A stretch of 64,000 nt of DNA from Oceanisphaera pacifica. GTDB lineage: Bacteria; Pseudomonadota; Gammaproteobacteria; Enterobacterales; Aeromonadaceae. The stretch is from positions 1 to 64,000 of the forward strand of contig NZ_JAGDFX010000017.1 in assembly GCF_017498065.1 (NCBI RefSeq). Direction: 5' to 3'. The position numbers and the translations under genes were made by a program. Shown here one piece after another: positions 37,196 through 46,316 of this stretch. The notes beneath the pieces were generated by a model that worked only from the letters and a program-made list of their open reading frames with translations, did no database searches and had not been told where the DNA came from. Numbering within the stretch: position 1 is the stretch's first letter; the number at the start of each line of letters is the position of its first letter.

Positions 37196-38659
37196 ATGGG
37201 CATATCAAAGGTAAAGCAGCGTTTAGTTAAACAAGCCGGCTACATTAATGGTCAGTGGTGCCAAGCAAACAGTGCGAATACCATTACTGTGTATAACCCT
37301 GCAACCGGCGATGAGCTTGGTCAAGTGCCTGATATGGGCCCAGAAGAGACACAAGCCGCCATAGATGCAGCACATACAGCGCTGGCTAGCTGGCGTGAGG
37401 TAACACCTAAAGAGCGAGCGCGTTTATTACGTCGTTGGTTTGAGCTGGTGCTAGAACATCAAGAAGATTTAGCTCATTTAATGACGCTAGAGCAAGGCAA
37501 GCCGTTATTTGAGACCCGAGGTGAGGTGCTGTATGGCGCTTCTTATATTGAATGGTATGCCGAAGAAGGTAAGCGGGCCTACGGCAAAACGTTTGCCACG
37601 CCCTCTAATGATAAGCGCGCCTTAAGCATGTCGCAGCCAATAGGGGTAGTTGCGGCTATTACTCCTTGGAACTTCCCCAATGCAATGATCACCCGCAAAG
37701 TTGCGCCCGCATTAGCAGCAGGTTGTACCGTGGTGCTCAAGCCATCTGAAGAAACGCCTTACTCGGCGTTAGCGTTAATGGCGCTAGCCGAGCAAGCGGG
37801 TATTCCTGCCGGCGTGATTAATATGATTACCTCTCGCCAAGCCGCCGTGGTTGGCAAGGTATTAACCGACGACAGTCGAGTACGCAAATTGTCTTTTACC
37901 GGCTCTACGCGCGTTGGCAAATTATTATATAGCCAAAGTGCCGATACCGTTAAAAAGCTCAGCCTAGAGCTGGGCGGCAACGCGCCCTTTATTGTATTTG
38001 ATGATGCCGACCTAGATGCCGCCGTGGCAGGCGCGGTTATTTCTAAGTTTCGTAACGCGGGACAAACCTGTGTCTGTGCCAACCGCATCTTAGTACAAGA
38101 CGGTATTTACGATGCCTTTGTGTCGCGTTTTAAAGACGCAGTCGAGCAGCTAGTGGTTGGTAATGGCTTTGATGATGCGACCACCTTAGGGCCCGTTATT
38201 AACCAAGCGGCCATCGATAAAATTGCCGGCCTTGTGGATACCGCACAATCACAAGGGGCAAAGCTTATCACCGGCGGACACCGCCATCATGCAGGCGCCT
38301 TATTTTTTGCACCAACCATTCTGGCCAACGTCACCCAAGACATGGAGATTGCACAGCAAGAAATTTTTGGCCCAGTGGCACCGGTTATTCGCTTTAGCGA
38401 TGACGCCGAGGCGATTGCCATGGCCAACGATACGCCCTACGGCTTAGCCGCTTATTTTTATACCGAAAAACACAGCCGCATTTGGAAGGTTGCCGAAGCA
38501 CTCGAGTTTGGCATGGTGGGGATCAACGAATGCATTCTTTCTAATGAGATAGCACCCTTTGGGGGAGTCAAAGAATCAGGCCAAGGAAGGGAGGGATCTT
38601 CTTTGGGGTTAGACGATTACATGGAAACAAAATATCTCTGTATGGGCGGTATTCGCTAG
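37196..38659 (+). CDS. gabD: Succinate/glutarate-semialdehyde dehydrogenase (NAD(P)+)
   Basis: About 487 residues from the ATG at 37196, which has AGGGTGG upstream; an in-frame start at 37124 would add 24 atypical residues inside the operator. Aldehyde dehydrogenase motifs: ITPWNFPNAMITRK, FTGSTRVGKLL, LELGGNAPFIV with the general-base Glu, and NAGQTCVCANR with the catalytic Cys. It should oxidise succinate semialdehyde from GABA or glutarate semialdehyde from 5-aminovalerate. It lies upstream of the permease and transaminase genes. Confidence 0.93.
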   Translation: MGISKVKQRLVKQAGYINGQWCQANSANTITVYNPATGDELGQVPDMGPEETQAAIDAAHTALASWREVTPKERARLLRRWFELVLEHQEDLAHLMTLEQGKPLFETRGEVLYGASYIEWYAEEGKRAYGKTFATPSNDKRALSMSQPIGVVAAITPWNFPNAMITRKVAPALAAGCTVVLKPSEETPYSALALMALAEQAGIPAGVINMITSRQAAVVGKVLTDDSRVRKLSFTGSTRVGKLLYSQSADTVKKLSLELGGNAPFIVFDDADLDAAVAGAVISKFRNAGQTCVCANRILVQDGIYDAFVSRFKDAVEQLVVGNGFDDATTLGPVINQAAIDKIAGLVDTAQSQGAKLITGGHRHHAGALFFAPTILANVTQDMEIAQQEIFGPVAPVIRFSDDAEAIAMANDTPYGLAAYFYTEKHSRIWKVAEALEFGMVGINECILSNEIAPFGGVKESGQGREGSSLGLDDYMETKYLCMGGIR

Positions 38660-38771
38660 CTAAACGCTAACGAAAAGCGCCCTGCGAGCCACCACTCAAG
38701 GTAAGCGTATTTTGGAGATAAATCGCAACCGATGAGTTATCAGCATAGTTAAATGGTAAGGAAACATAACA

Positions 38772-40253
38772 ATGCCGCATGAATCGAATGAAGATCATAA
38801 AAAAGTACTTTCTAGACTGGATGTCTTGTTTCTCGCTTTTGGTGCCATGATTGGCTGGGGCTGGGTAGTACTGTCGGGCAACTGGATTATTGGGGCCGGC
38901 ACCTTAGGCGCTATGTTGGCGTTTGTATTAGGGGGCGTGCTGGTTATTTTTGTTGGCCTCGCCTATGCCGAACTCGCCTCTGCTATGCCCACCACAGGAG
39001 GGGCACTAATCTATGTGCTAAGAGGGATTGGCTACAAAACAGGGTTTGTTGCCGCTTGGGCACTGGCTCTGGGCTATATCTCTGTGGTTTCTTTTGAAGC
39101 TGTGGCATTACCGACCGTGATTGAATACATATTTCCTGATTACAAAGTCGGCTTGATGTACTCAATTCAAGGCTACGACGTCTACGCCTCTTGGGTACTG
39201 GTGGGTATGCTGGGGTCAGTATTTATTACCGTTGTTAACTTGATGGGCGTTAAGTTTGCCGCCTTACTGCAAATGATACTGACAATTATTATTGGCATTA
39301 TCGGCTTAATGTTAATCTTTGGCGCGGCGGTGAACGGCAGTGTGCACAATGCCGACCCCTTGCTCATTGGTGGTGTGGCTGGTGTGCTAACGGTGGCTAT
39401 TATGACGCCCTTTATGTTTGTGGGCTTCGACGTGATTCCACAAACCGCCGAAGAAATGAAAATTCCTCCTCGCTCAATTGGCCGTATTCTTATCGTGTCG
39501 GTGGTGGCTGCGGTTATCTGGTATGTAGCAATTATCTTTGCCGTGGGCTTTGGTCTAGATCAAACCGCATTAGTCAGCTCAGTACTACCTACCGCCGATG
39601 CCATGAGTAATGTTTTTGGCCATACTGGCTTTGGCATAGTGCTTATTTTGGGTGGCGTGGCCGGTATTATTACCAGCTGGAACTCCTTTATTATTGGTGG
39701 CAGCCGCATTTTATGCGCCATGGCCGAGCGCAAGATGATCCCCGCTTGGTTTAGCCGTCGACACGCACGCTATCACACGCCAATAAATGCCATTTTATTC
39801 ATTGGTACCTTGTCTACCTTGGCCCCTTTGCTAGGTCGCCCCATGCTGATTTGGCTAGTAGATGCCGGTGGTTTAGCCATAGTGCTCGCGTATGCCTTAG
39901 TGGCCGTGGCCTTCGTTAGATTACGTCGCAATGAGCCAAACATGGCGCGCCCCTTTAGAGCCGGACAATCCAGCTTTGTGGGTTGGGCTGCCGTCATCTT
40001 TAGTGTGTTGTTTATTGCACTGTATCTGCCGGGTATGCCAGCGGCACTCTTGTGGCCTTATGAGTGGCTTATCTTTGCCGGCTGGTGGGGTGTAGGTTGC
40101 TTGCTAATGTTACAAATGCGCTCGGCACGACGAGCCGTAGACCCAAAGCAGCTAGTCTCTACCGCCGTTAAAGAAGAAGAAGCACAATGCACCAACTCAG
40201 TACTAAACAAAAGCCTACGAGGCAGAACAGCATTGAAGCCATCATCAATGTAA
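38772..40253 (+). CDS. APC family amino-acid/amine permease
   Basis: 493 residues with about twelve membrane segments and the APC start FGAMIGWGWVVLSGNWI, then GGVLVIFVGLAYAELASAMPTTGGALIYV. TAAGGAAAC gives the ribosome site for the ATG at 38772. The place between the dehydrogenase and transaminase suggests uptake of the amine or omega-amino acid they degrade, similar to BauD in Pseudomonas. A 112-base gap separates it from the dehydrogenase gene, and a terminator follows it. Confidence 0.9.
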   Translation: MPHESNEDHKKVLSRLDVLFLAFGAMIGWGWVVLSGNWIIGAGTLGAMLAFVLGGVLVIFVGLAYAELASAMPTTGGALIYVLRGIGYKTGFVAAWALALGYISVVSFEAVALPTVIEYIFPDYKVGLMYSIQGYDVYASWVLVGMLGSVFITVVNLMGVKFAALLQMILTIIIGIIGLMLIFGAAVNGSVHNADPLLIGGVAGVLTVAIMTPFMFVGFDVIPQTAEEMKIPPRSIGRILIVSVVAAVIWYVAIIFAVGFGLDQTALVSSVLPTADAMSNVFGHTGFGIVLILGGVAGIITSWNSFIIGGSRILCAMAERKMIPAWFSRRHARYHTPINAILFIGTLSTLAPLLGRPMLIWLVDAGGLAIVLAYALVAVAFVRLRRNEPNMARPFRAGQSSFVGWAAVIFSVLFIALYLPGMPAALLWPYEWLIFAGWWGVGCLLMLQMRSARRAVDPKQLVSTAVKEEEAQCTNSVLNKSLRGRTALKPSSM

Positions 40254-40319
40254 CAGTAGCACGCTGGAAAGGCCTATAGAGGTAAAGCCCTACCAGCAAA
40301 CAAGATGGTGTCATCATTT

Positions 40320-40345
40320 GGCGAGCATTATGCTCGCCTTTTTTG
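40320..40345 (+). terminator. Rho-independent terminator after the permease gene
   Basis: GGCGAGCA and TGCTCGCC pair over TTA and run into TTTTTTG. Confidence 0.93.
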
Positions 40346-40385
40346 TGTGTGAAATTCCTATTAAAAGACACACCACGACATAAGG

Positions 40386-40432
40386 TTGACGTCAGTCAAA
40401 CTAAGAATTTAAACATTGTGATTTATCAAACA
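40386..40432 (+). promoter_or_regulatory. Candidate control region of the transaminase gene
   Basis: TTGAC and GTCAA form an inverted repeat (40386-40399). TGTGATTTATCAAACA (40417-40432) resembles a CRP site with a good left half and a poor right half. The transaminase has its own terminator-separated promoter, so these are reasonable but unproven regulatory sites. Confidence 0.3.
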
Positions 40433-40505
40433 TACCGTTTTATTCACACTATAGTGACAAATTCGTTACATCATCATTATTTTGAGATTCAGAGGGAGTG
40501 CCAAC

Positions 40506-41828
40506 ATGAGCGCAAACAAATTATCAGCACACTGGATGCCATTTACCGCCAATAAAAGCTTTAAAGAAAAGCCACGCATGCTAAGTGCCGCCAAAGGCAT
40601 GTATTGGACGACGGACGACCAACGCCAAGTGTTGGATATGACGGCAGGCCTGTGGTGCTGTAACGCGGGGCACGCTCACCCTCATATTGCCGAAGCCATC
40701 GCCAAGCAAGCAAGAACGCTAGACTATGCGCCCAGCTTTGGTTTTGGCCATGAGTTGTCTTTTGAATTAGCCGACCGTTTAGCAAGCTTGGCGCCGGGTA
40801 ATTTAAATAGGGTGTTTTACACCAACTCGGGCTCTGAGTCGGTAGATACCGCCCTTAAAATGGCATTGGCGTATCACTACGCTAAAGGTAACATCGGCAA
40901 GCAGATGTTTATTAGTCGAGAAAAAGGTTACCACGGCGTTAACTTTGGCGGTGTCTCGGTTGCAGGACTAACGAATAACCACAAAGCGTTTGGCCAGTGG
41001 CTGCCCAACGACCGACTAAACCATACCCAAGATTTAGCACTAAACTCCTTTGCTCATGGCTTGCCGCTACATGGTGGTGTAGAAAAAGCCAATGAGTTAG
41101 AAGATTTAATCCAGCGTCACGATACCAGTCGTATTGCCGCTGTTATTATCGAGCCCATTACCGGTGCCGGTGGCGTATTGCCGCCGCCAGTAGGCTACTT
41201 GAAGCGTATTCGCGAGATTTGCGATAAGCACGATATTTTGCTTATTTTTGACGAAGTGATTACAGGCTTTGGTCGTACCGGTGATGTGTTTGCCAGCCAA
41301 ACCTTCGACGTCATCCCCGATATTATGACCACAGCGAAAGGCTTAACCAACGGCGCCGCACCTATGGGTGCCGTATTAGCAGGTGATCATATTTATGATG
41401 CGATTGCTAATAACAGTAGCGCTGGCGTCGAGTTTTTCCATGGTTATACCTATTCGGCGCACCCACTAGCGTGCGCAGCCGCCATGGCCACCCTTGATGT
41501 ATATGAACAAGAAGACTTATATAAGCGCGGTGCGGCAAACGGTGAAATATCTAAGTACTTTGAGCAAGGCCTGCATAGCTTAAAAGGGCTGCCGGGGGTG
41601 ATTGATATTCGTAACTACTCTTTTATTGCCGCAGTAGAGTTTGAGCCGTTAGCTGGCAAGCCAGGTGCCACCGGTAGTTTGGTACAAACCAGCTCGTGGG
41701 AGCAAGGTCTGATGCTACGCTCTTTGGGTGATGCTATAGCCATGTCACCACCACTGATTATGGAAAAAGAGCATGTCGATCAGACCATTGGCACTCTTGA
41801 GCGCAGCATTAAACAGCACTTTGGCTAA
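40506..41828 (+). CDS. Omega-amino-acid:pyruvate aminotransferase (BauA-like, class III PLP)
   Basis: 440 residues from the ATG at 40506 (AGAGGGAG upstream). Strong likeness to beta-alanine:pyruvate transaminase BauA: HWMPFTANKSFK, GLWCCNAGHAHP, FYTNSGSESVDTALKMALAYH. PLP features are IFDEVITGFGRTG with the Asp and TTAKGLTNGAAPMGAV with the Schiff-base Lys. It moves the amino group of beta-alanine, GABA, 5-aminovalerate or similar to pyruvate, giving a semialdehyde for the nearby dehydrogenase. Confidence 0.93.
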   Translation: MSANKLSAHWMPFTANKSFKEKPRMLSAAKGMYWTTDDQRQVLDMTAGLWCCNAGHAHPHIAEAIAKQARTLDYAPSFGFGHELSFELADRLASLAPGNLNRVFYTNSGSESVDTALKMALAYHYAKGNIGKQMFISREKGYHGVNFGGVSVAGLTNNHKAFGQWLPNDRLNHTQDLALNSFAHGLPLHGGVEKANELEDLIQRHDTSRIAAVIIEPITGAGGVLPPPVGYLKRIREICDKHDILLIFDEVITGFGRTGDVFASQTFDVIPDIMTTAKGLTNGAAPMGAVLAGDHIYDAIANNSSAGVEFFHGYTYSAHPLACAAAMATLDVYEQEDLYKRGAANGEISKYFEQGLHSLKGLPGVIDIRNYSFIAAVEFEPLAGKPGATGSLVQTSSWEQGLMLRSLGDAIAMSPPLIMEKEHVDQTIGTLERSIKQHFG

Positions 41829-41858
41829 ACGTATCTCGTAAAACGCATCAATCATATA

Positions 41859-41884
41859 AAGGACTGCTTAGGCAGTCCTTTTTT
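41859..41884 (+). terminator. Rho-independent terminator after the transaminase gene
   Basis: AAGGACTGC and GCAGTCCTT pair over TTAG and run into TTTTTTA. Confidence 0.92.
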
Positions 41885-41910
41885 ATCGTAAAAACGTAAA
41901 AGCTAAGACC

Positions 41911-42301
41911 TTTTTTGCAACGAAACCCACTAAATCCACGAAAAATAGAGATTAGATCTAAAAGTACTCTCAATGGTAAAAGAAAAATGTGGCATTTGTA
42001 AAAGTGACAGCCCGACAGACGAAGCCCACGGGCTAGTGTTGAGTTTGTAGTGCGCGCACTTGTTCGGCGGCGAAGCAGGAGGTTTTTAATAGTAAGGACA
42101 GCTCTTAGGATAGCGGTAAGCTTGGAGCAATCAGCGCTCAGATAAGCAAAAAACTAAACCGACTGAAGAGTTCAGGGATAAAAGCTCATAGTGTAAGCGT
42201 CCCCCTCTCATTCAAGCTAGGTGTGTGACTCTTAGCATTAATGGTCATTGTCGGATCTGATCACTACTTTTCCGTGGGTTCAGTGGATTCCGTTGCGAAA
42301 A
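41911..42301. repeat. Inverted pair of dispersed repeat family 2 (copies C and D)
   Basis: Copy C (41911-41982, minus) starts TTTTTTGCAACGAAACCCAC and ends ACCATTG-type sequence inverted. Copy D (42252-42301, plus) ends GTGGATTCCGTTGCGAAA. The outer ends face each other as imperfect inverted repeats, 390 bases apart. Confidence 0.7.
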
Positions 42302-42357
42302 GGCTTTGAGCAGTTAATTTTACAGAAGGATTTAAGGTACGAAACTGAGTTTTGTAG

Positions 42358-42381
42358 ATGGCGGGGAAGGTTCCCCGCCAT
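42358..42381 (-). terminator. GC-rich hairpin after lhgO
   Basis: ATGGCGGGGAA and TTCCCCGCCAT are perfect inverses over two bases. The T tract is weak, so the end may be processed or the hairpin may protect the mRNA. Confidence 0.6.
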
Positions 42382-42393
42382 GGGCTGGGCCCG

Positions 42394-43605
42394 TTAGGCA
42401 GCCACAGATCCTTGCTCTACTTGCTGCTTCACCTTCTCCACAATGTAGCCGCCAATGGGAATGGCAGAGGTGGCCGCGGGTGAAGGCGCATTACAGACGT
42501 TAATAGTGCGCTGGGTGTTAACAAATAAAAAGTCATCCACCAAGTTACCGTCTTTCGATACCGCCTGAGCACGAATACCGGCCGGGTATGGCGTTAAATC
42601 ATCAAGCTGTAAGCTAGGGCAATACTTACGTACCAAATCTAAGTAACCGCCTTTATTAAGGGAGTTTTTCATCTCAACTAAGCCGGGTTTTAGATTTTTC
42701 ATTAGCACTTTTAAAATGCCTGGATAAGTAAACATCTCTAGTGTGTCGCGCAGCGAAATATCCCGCTTATTATAGCCTTCACGTTTAAACGCCAATACCG
42801 CATTGGGGCCAACGGTCACTGTACCATCAATCATACGAGTGAGGTGTACGCCCAAGAACGGCATATTGGGGTCGGGGATCGGGTAAATAAGATGATTCAC
42901 AATTTGATTATGCTCAGGCTTAAGCAGGTAATATTCGCCTCTAAACGGGCAAATTTTAAACTCTGGCTCAATGCCTAGCATGCGTACTACTCGATCGGCC
43001 ATCAGGCCTGAGCAAGAAATAAGATACTTACCCTGAATATCACCTTGGCGAGTTTCTAATACCACTTGCGTCGCTTCTTCTTTAAGCCCGATGACCTCGG
43101 CGTTATAACGAATTTCGCCGCCGAGTCGCTCAAACTCCTTACTCATGGCCTCTGTCACTTGCTGATAGTTAACAATACCGCTGGCCGGCACAAAAATCCC
43201 CCCCACGCCGGTAATGTTAGGCTCACGCTCTTTTAGTTGCTCGGCATTAAGCCAGTAACGCTCTAGGCCATTGGCCTCGCTACGATCCCAAAGCGCTTGC
43301 ATGTGCGCCATTTCTTGCTCGTTGGTTGCCACTAGCAACTTGCCACATTCGTCGAAGGGAATATGATGCTCACGGCAGAATTCCTTAGTGGCAATATTAC
43401 CTTCTAAGCAAAATTTGGCTTTTAGACTACCCGGAGTGTAATACACTCCCGCATGTATCACGCCGCTATTATGGCCCGTTTGGTGCTGAGCGGGGCCAGA
43501 TTCTTTTTCTAGCAAGAGTATTGTGTGGTCGGGATAGGTTTTCTTTAGCTGCCACGCGGTGGACATGCCAACGATACCGCCGCCGATAATGATGAAATCA
43601 AACAC
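42394..43605 (-). CDS. lhgO: L-2-hydroxyglutarate oxidase
   Basis: 403 residues. The N-terminal FAD-binding motif IIIGGGIVGMSTAW, then HNSGVIHAGVYYTPGSLKA and PYPAGIRAQAV-type C-terminal features identify LhgO. It oxidises L-2-hydroxyglutarate to 2-oxoglutarate and passes electrons to the quinone pool. It starts with GTG at 43605, with GAAGGTGG upstream. It lies 109 bases downstream of csiD on the same strand, matching the csiD-lhgO pairing of E. coli and Pseudomonas. Confidence 0.95.
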   Translation of the reverse strand: MFDFIIIGGGIVGMSTAWQLKKTYPDHTILLLEKESGPAQHQTGHNSGVIHAGVYYTPGSLKAKFCLEGNIATKEFCREHHIPFDECGKLLVATNEQEMAHMQALWDRSEANGLERYWLNAEQLKEREPNITGVGGIFVPASGIVNYQQVTEAMSKEFERLGGEIRYNAEVIGLKEEATQVVLETRQGDIQGKYLISCSGLMADRVVRMLGIEPEFKICPFRGEYYLLKPEHNQIVNHLIYPIPDPNMPFLGVHLTRMIDGTVTVGPNAVLAFKREGYNKRDISLRDTLEMFTYPGILKVLMKNLKPGLVEMKNSLNKGGYLDLVRKYCPSLQLDDLTPYPAGIRAQAVSKDGNLVDDFLFVNTQRTINVCNAPSPAATSAIPIGGYIVEKVKQQVEQGSVAA

Positions 43606-43714
43606 AGTTGGACCACCTTCGTTAAAGAGGCAAATGCCGAGGACCAGCCCCGGCGAAAGAGTATGCCATTATGAGAGTTAAGAGTGTCGGCGCAGCCGTC
43701 ATCTCACTAAAGCT

Positions 43715-44683
43715 TTATCCTTGATTAGGCTGTTTTAAGGTTTTTGCATGAGTAAAGTAGCCGCGTTGGCGCATTAACTCACGGCGTAAGCCATCATGAG
43801 CAGTAAACTTATCACGACCGTGCAACCAAAAATGGTTATTGATTAGCAAGAAAGAGCCCGGTGCTACCGGCACCGACAACCGCTGATTACTGGTTTCTAT
43901 CGCCTCAGAAAGACTGGCTAGCCACACGCCTTCATCAAAGTCTTTTGGCTGCACAAATTGATCGATATAAGACATGATCGGCTGACCACTCACATCGGTA
44001 TCAAACACCGCATGGTATACATCTTTTTGGGTGTTTTTACTTGGTGGTGCACCCCAACGCATCACGCGACGTGCCATAGGGTCGTTATAAAACTCGGCCA
44101 AATGCTCCCAATCATCTAAGTGCAGTAGCAAAGAGTTACCGCCTTCCATGTTCTGCTCATCTATTTTTAGCATCAGCACATAGTCGGTGTCTTGCTCAAC
44201 GAAGGTACCATCGTTATGTAACTCCATTACGCGGTGAGCTTGGCGAAGGTAACTATCTGAATTATCGTCATTTTTAACTACAAAACGTGCATAGTATTGC
44301 CCACTCATGGCATCAAAATTAGAGCGACCAAATAAATGGGCTACGGCAGTGGTGAACTTCACCATGTCTTCTGCTTGTTCTACTTGATTTAACCCTTCTG
44401 GGGTAATTAACAAGCCCCCGGTATCGCGGTTTACCAAAGTCTTGATCAATAACGGCTGCAACGCCTGACCGCACAAATCATTCAGTAACTGCGCCACCTT
44501 AAAGCGCAAGAAAGACTTGTACTCCAGTGCTTGAACCGGCCATTCGGCGGTAGCATCTAAAAAGGCTTTTACTGTTTGTTCGTCAAAGCGAAGCTCTAAC
44601 AAACGTCGAGAATGAGTAGACGGCGCTAAGGTAAAGCCTTGGTATTTATGGTGAGTAAAGTCGGCAGTGGCAACGTTAGACAT
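43715..44683 (-). CDS. csiD: Glutarate 2-hydroxylase (Fe(II)/2-oxoglutarate dioxygenase)
   Basis: 322 residues from the ATG at 44683, which has AAGGAAG upstream; the start at 44722 is less likely. Iron ligands are visible as HND in [12 protein letters not shown] and a later His in [12 protein letters not shown]. CsiD (GlaH) hydroxylates glutarate to L-2-hydroxyglutarate, which LhgO then oxidises, the end of lysine degradation via 5-aminovalerate. A GntR regulator gene lies divergently, with an operator-like palindrome between. Confidence 0.95.
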   Translation of the reverse strand: MSNVATADFTHHKYQGFTLAPSTHSRRLLELRFDEQTVKAFLDATAEWPVQALEYKSFLRFKVAQLLNDLCGQALQPLLIKTLVNRDTGGLLITPEGLNQVEQAEDMVKFTTAVAHLFGRSNFDAMSGQYYARFVVKNDDNSDSYLRQAHRVMELHNDGTFVEQDTDYVLMLKIDEQNMEGGNSLLLHLDDWEHLAEFYNDPMARRVMRWGAPPSKNTQKDVYHAVFDTDVSGQPIMSYIDQFVQPKDFDEGVWLASLSEAIETSNQRLSVPVAPGSFLLINNHFWLHGRDKFTAHDGLRRELMRQRGYFTHAKTLKQPNQG

Positions 44684-44743
44684 GATAGCTTCCTTGTTCT
44701 TTCTAGTGTGTGGGTCGAACAACTAAAAAATCGTTGTAAATTG

Positions 44744-44759
44744 ATAATGTCGACATTAT
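44744..44759. promoter_or_regulatory. Perfect 16-bp palindrome between csiD and the GntR gene
   Basis: ATAATGTCGACATTAT reads the same on both strands. It sits 60 bases from csiD and 90 bases from the GntR gene, the place expected for a shared CsiR-type operator. Confidence 0.6.
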
Positions 44760-44850
44760 TGATTTATGTCAATCTTATGTGGCAATTTTATGATCTAGAT
44801 TACAATTTCGTTATAATCGAATAACAGCATGATTTAGGGATCCGCGAACA

Positions 44851-45534
44851 ATGACCAACCAGCCACGAGAAAACCTCGCTCGAGCAGCTTATCAGCAGCT
44901 AAAACAAGACATTATTCAGAGCCACTTTCGCCCTCACGAAAAACTACTGATGAGCACGCTAAAAACACGCTATGGCTTAGGCGTGAGTCCGTTAAGGGAA
45001 GCATTATCGCAGTTGGTATCTGAGCGCTTGGTCACCACAGAAAGTCAGCGAGGCTTTCGCGTTAGCAGCATGTCGATTGCCGAACTCAAAGATATTTATG
45101 ACGCAAGAGCGCAATTAGAAGGGTTAATCGTGGAGCTGGCCATGGCGCGGGGCGATGACTTATGGGAGGCAGGAGTGGTCGCGGCGCATCATGCGCTGAG
45201 TAAGGTGAATCATATTGAAACCGTGGAAGACCAGCTAACACAGTGGGATCTGCGTCATCAAGCTTTTCACCAAGCGGTGGCTAACGGCTGCCAGTCACCG
45301 CAACTGCTGGTGGTGCGCCAAACCCTTATGGATCAGGCGGCTCGTTATCGCTACTTGTGGCTTAAACAAACCGTATTTAGCCAGCAGGCATTAAAAGAAA
45401 AGCAGCAAGAGCACTTAGTGTTGTTTAATGCCTTATTGGCGCGAGACAGTGGCGCAAACCGCATGATGCGTGAGCACCTAATGGGCCCTGTGCCTATTAT
45501 TAGCCAAGTATTAGGCGAACAAGGTGTTCGCTAA
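44851..45534 (+). CDS. csiR: GntR (FadR-subfamily) regulator, likely CsiR/GlaR
   Basis: 227 residues. The winged helix (about 10-75: AYQQLKQDIIQSHFRPHEKLLMSTLKTRYGLGVSPLREALSQL, broken here only for naming) is followed by an FCD ligand domain with DARAQLEG. In E. coli CsiR/GlaR is a glutarate-responsive repressor of csiD-lhgO-gabDTP. Divergence from csiD makes the same role likely. The C-terminus overlaps convergent yhhQ by four bases. Confidence 0.88.
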   Translation: MTNQPRENLARAAYQQLKQDIIQSHFRPHEKLLMSTLKTRYGLGVSPLREALSQLVSERLVTTESQRGFRVSSMSIAELKDIYDARAQLEGLIVELAMARGDDLWEAGVVAAHHALSKVNHIETVEDQLTQWDLRHQAFHQAVANGCQSPQLLVVRQTLMDQAARYRYLWLKQTVFSQQALKEKQQEHLVLFNALLARDSGANRMMREHLMGPVPIISQVLGEQGVR

Positions 45535-46193
45535 TGGCTGGTTTGTACCTGCACGCCCTGCTCACCCACAAACTTACTGGTTAGGTATTTAAGCAGCAAG
45601 CCATACGCAGGCACAAATAAAGCAAGACTAAATATTAGCTTAACACCGTAGTCGACCATGGCAATTTCTACCCAGTGCTCAGCCATAAAGGCGTCGGGCG
45701 AGCGGTAAAACGCCAGCCCAAAAAAGACTAAGGTATCGACTAAGTTGCCAAATATTGTCGAACAAGTCGGGGCAATCCACCAAGCTTTAATTTGGCGTAG
45801 GCGATTAAACACAGATACATCCATGATCTGTCCCAACACATAGGCCATAAAACTGGCCAGTGCGATGCGCGCCACAAACAAGTTAAACTCAGATAATGCC
45901 GCCAGACCTTGGTATTTTGCTTCAAAAAATAATACCGATAACACATAGGAGCTGGCGAGTGCTGGCAGCATCACTAATAAAATGATACGTCTCGCCATGG
46001 GCGCGCCAAAGATACGCACCGTAAGATCGGTAGCCAAGTAAATAAATGGAAAGCTTAGCGCCCCCCAAGTGGTATGAAAACCAAATAGCGTGAAGGGTAG
46101 CTGCACCAGATAGTTACTGGCGGCAATAATAGCAACGTGGAATAAAGACAGCCTAAATAAGGCGGTATTGTACTGCTGAGGTGAAATAACCAT
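45531..46193 (-). CDS. yhhQ: Queuosine precursor (preQ0/preQ1) transporter YhhQ
   Basis: 220 residues with six membrane segments of the VUT family (COG1738): ASNYLVQLPFTLFGFHTTWGAL, YLATDLTVRIFGAPMARRII, KAWWIAPTCSTIFGNLVDTLVFFGLAF. It imports 7-cyano- or 7-aminomethyl-7-deazaguanine for tRNA queuosine synthesis. A preQ1-I riboswitch lies directly before its start, supporting the assignment. Confidence 0.95.
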   Translation of the reverse strand: MVISPQQYNTALFRLSLFHVAIIAASNYLVQLPFTLFGFHTTWGALSFPFIYLATDLTVRIFGAPMARRIILLVMLPALASSYVLSVLFFEAKYQGLAALSEFNLFVARIALASFMAYVLGQIMDVSVFNRLRQIKAWWIAPTCSTIFGNLVDTLVFFGLAFYRSPDAFMAEHWVEIAMVDYGVKLIFSLALFVPAYGLLLKYLTSKFVGEQGVQVQTSH

Positions 46194-46199
46194 GTTTTA

Positions 46200-46229
46200 C
46201 CTTTTTTAATATGGGGTTAGGGAACCCAT
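46200..46229 (-). promoter_or_regulatory. PreQ1-I riboswitch at the yhhQ ribosome-binding site
   Basis: On the minus strand: ATGGGTTCCC, TAACCCCAT, then TTAAAAAAGG. This matches the compact preQ1-I pseudoknot, closely like the Thermoanaerobacter one (CTGGGTCGCAGTAACCCC, then an A-rich tail ending AAGG). The AAGG in the tail is the yhhQ Shine-Dalgarno, six bases before ATG. Binding of preQ1 should therefore hide the ribosome site and turn off import. Confidence 0.85.
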
Positions 46230-46316
46230 TCCGGAAACGGCACTCAGTATAACGAGCCGCACGGCATTAACAACTGCTTTAGTTTTAACCTGAACCGGAA
46301 TGTATGCGCGGCTATA

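Larger units (their letters stand above)
41829..42393. other. Intergenic region with terminators and dispersed repeats
   Basis: No gene is visible in 565 bases. It holds the transaminase terminator, an inverted pair of dispersed repeat family 2, an AGCCC / GGGCT palindrome near 42016-42030, and a GC-rich hairpin after lhgO. Confidence 0.6.
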
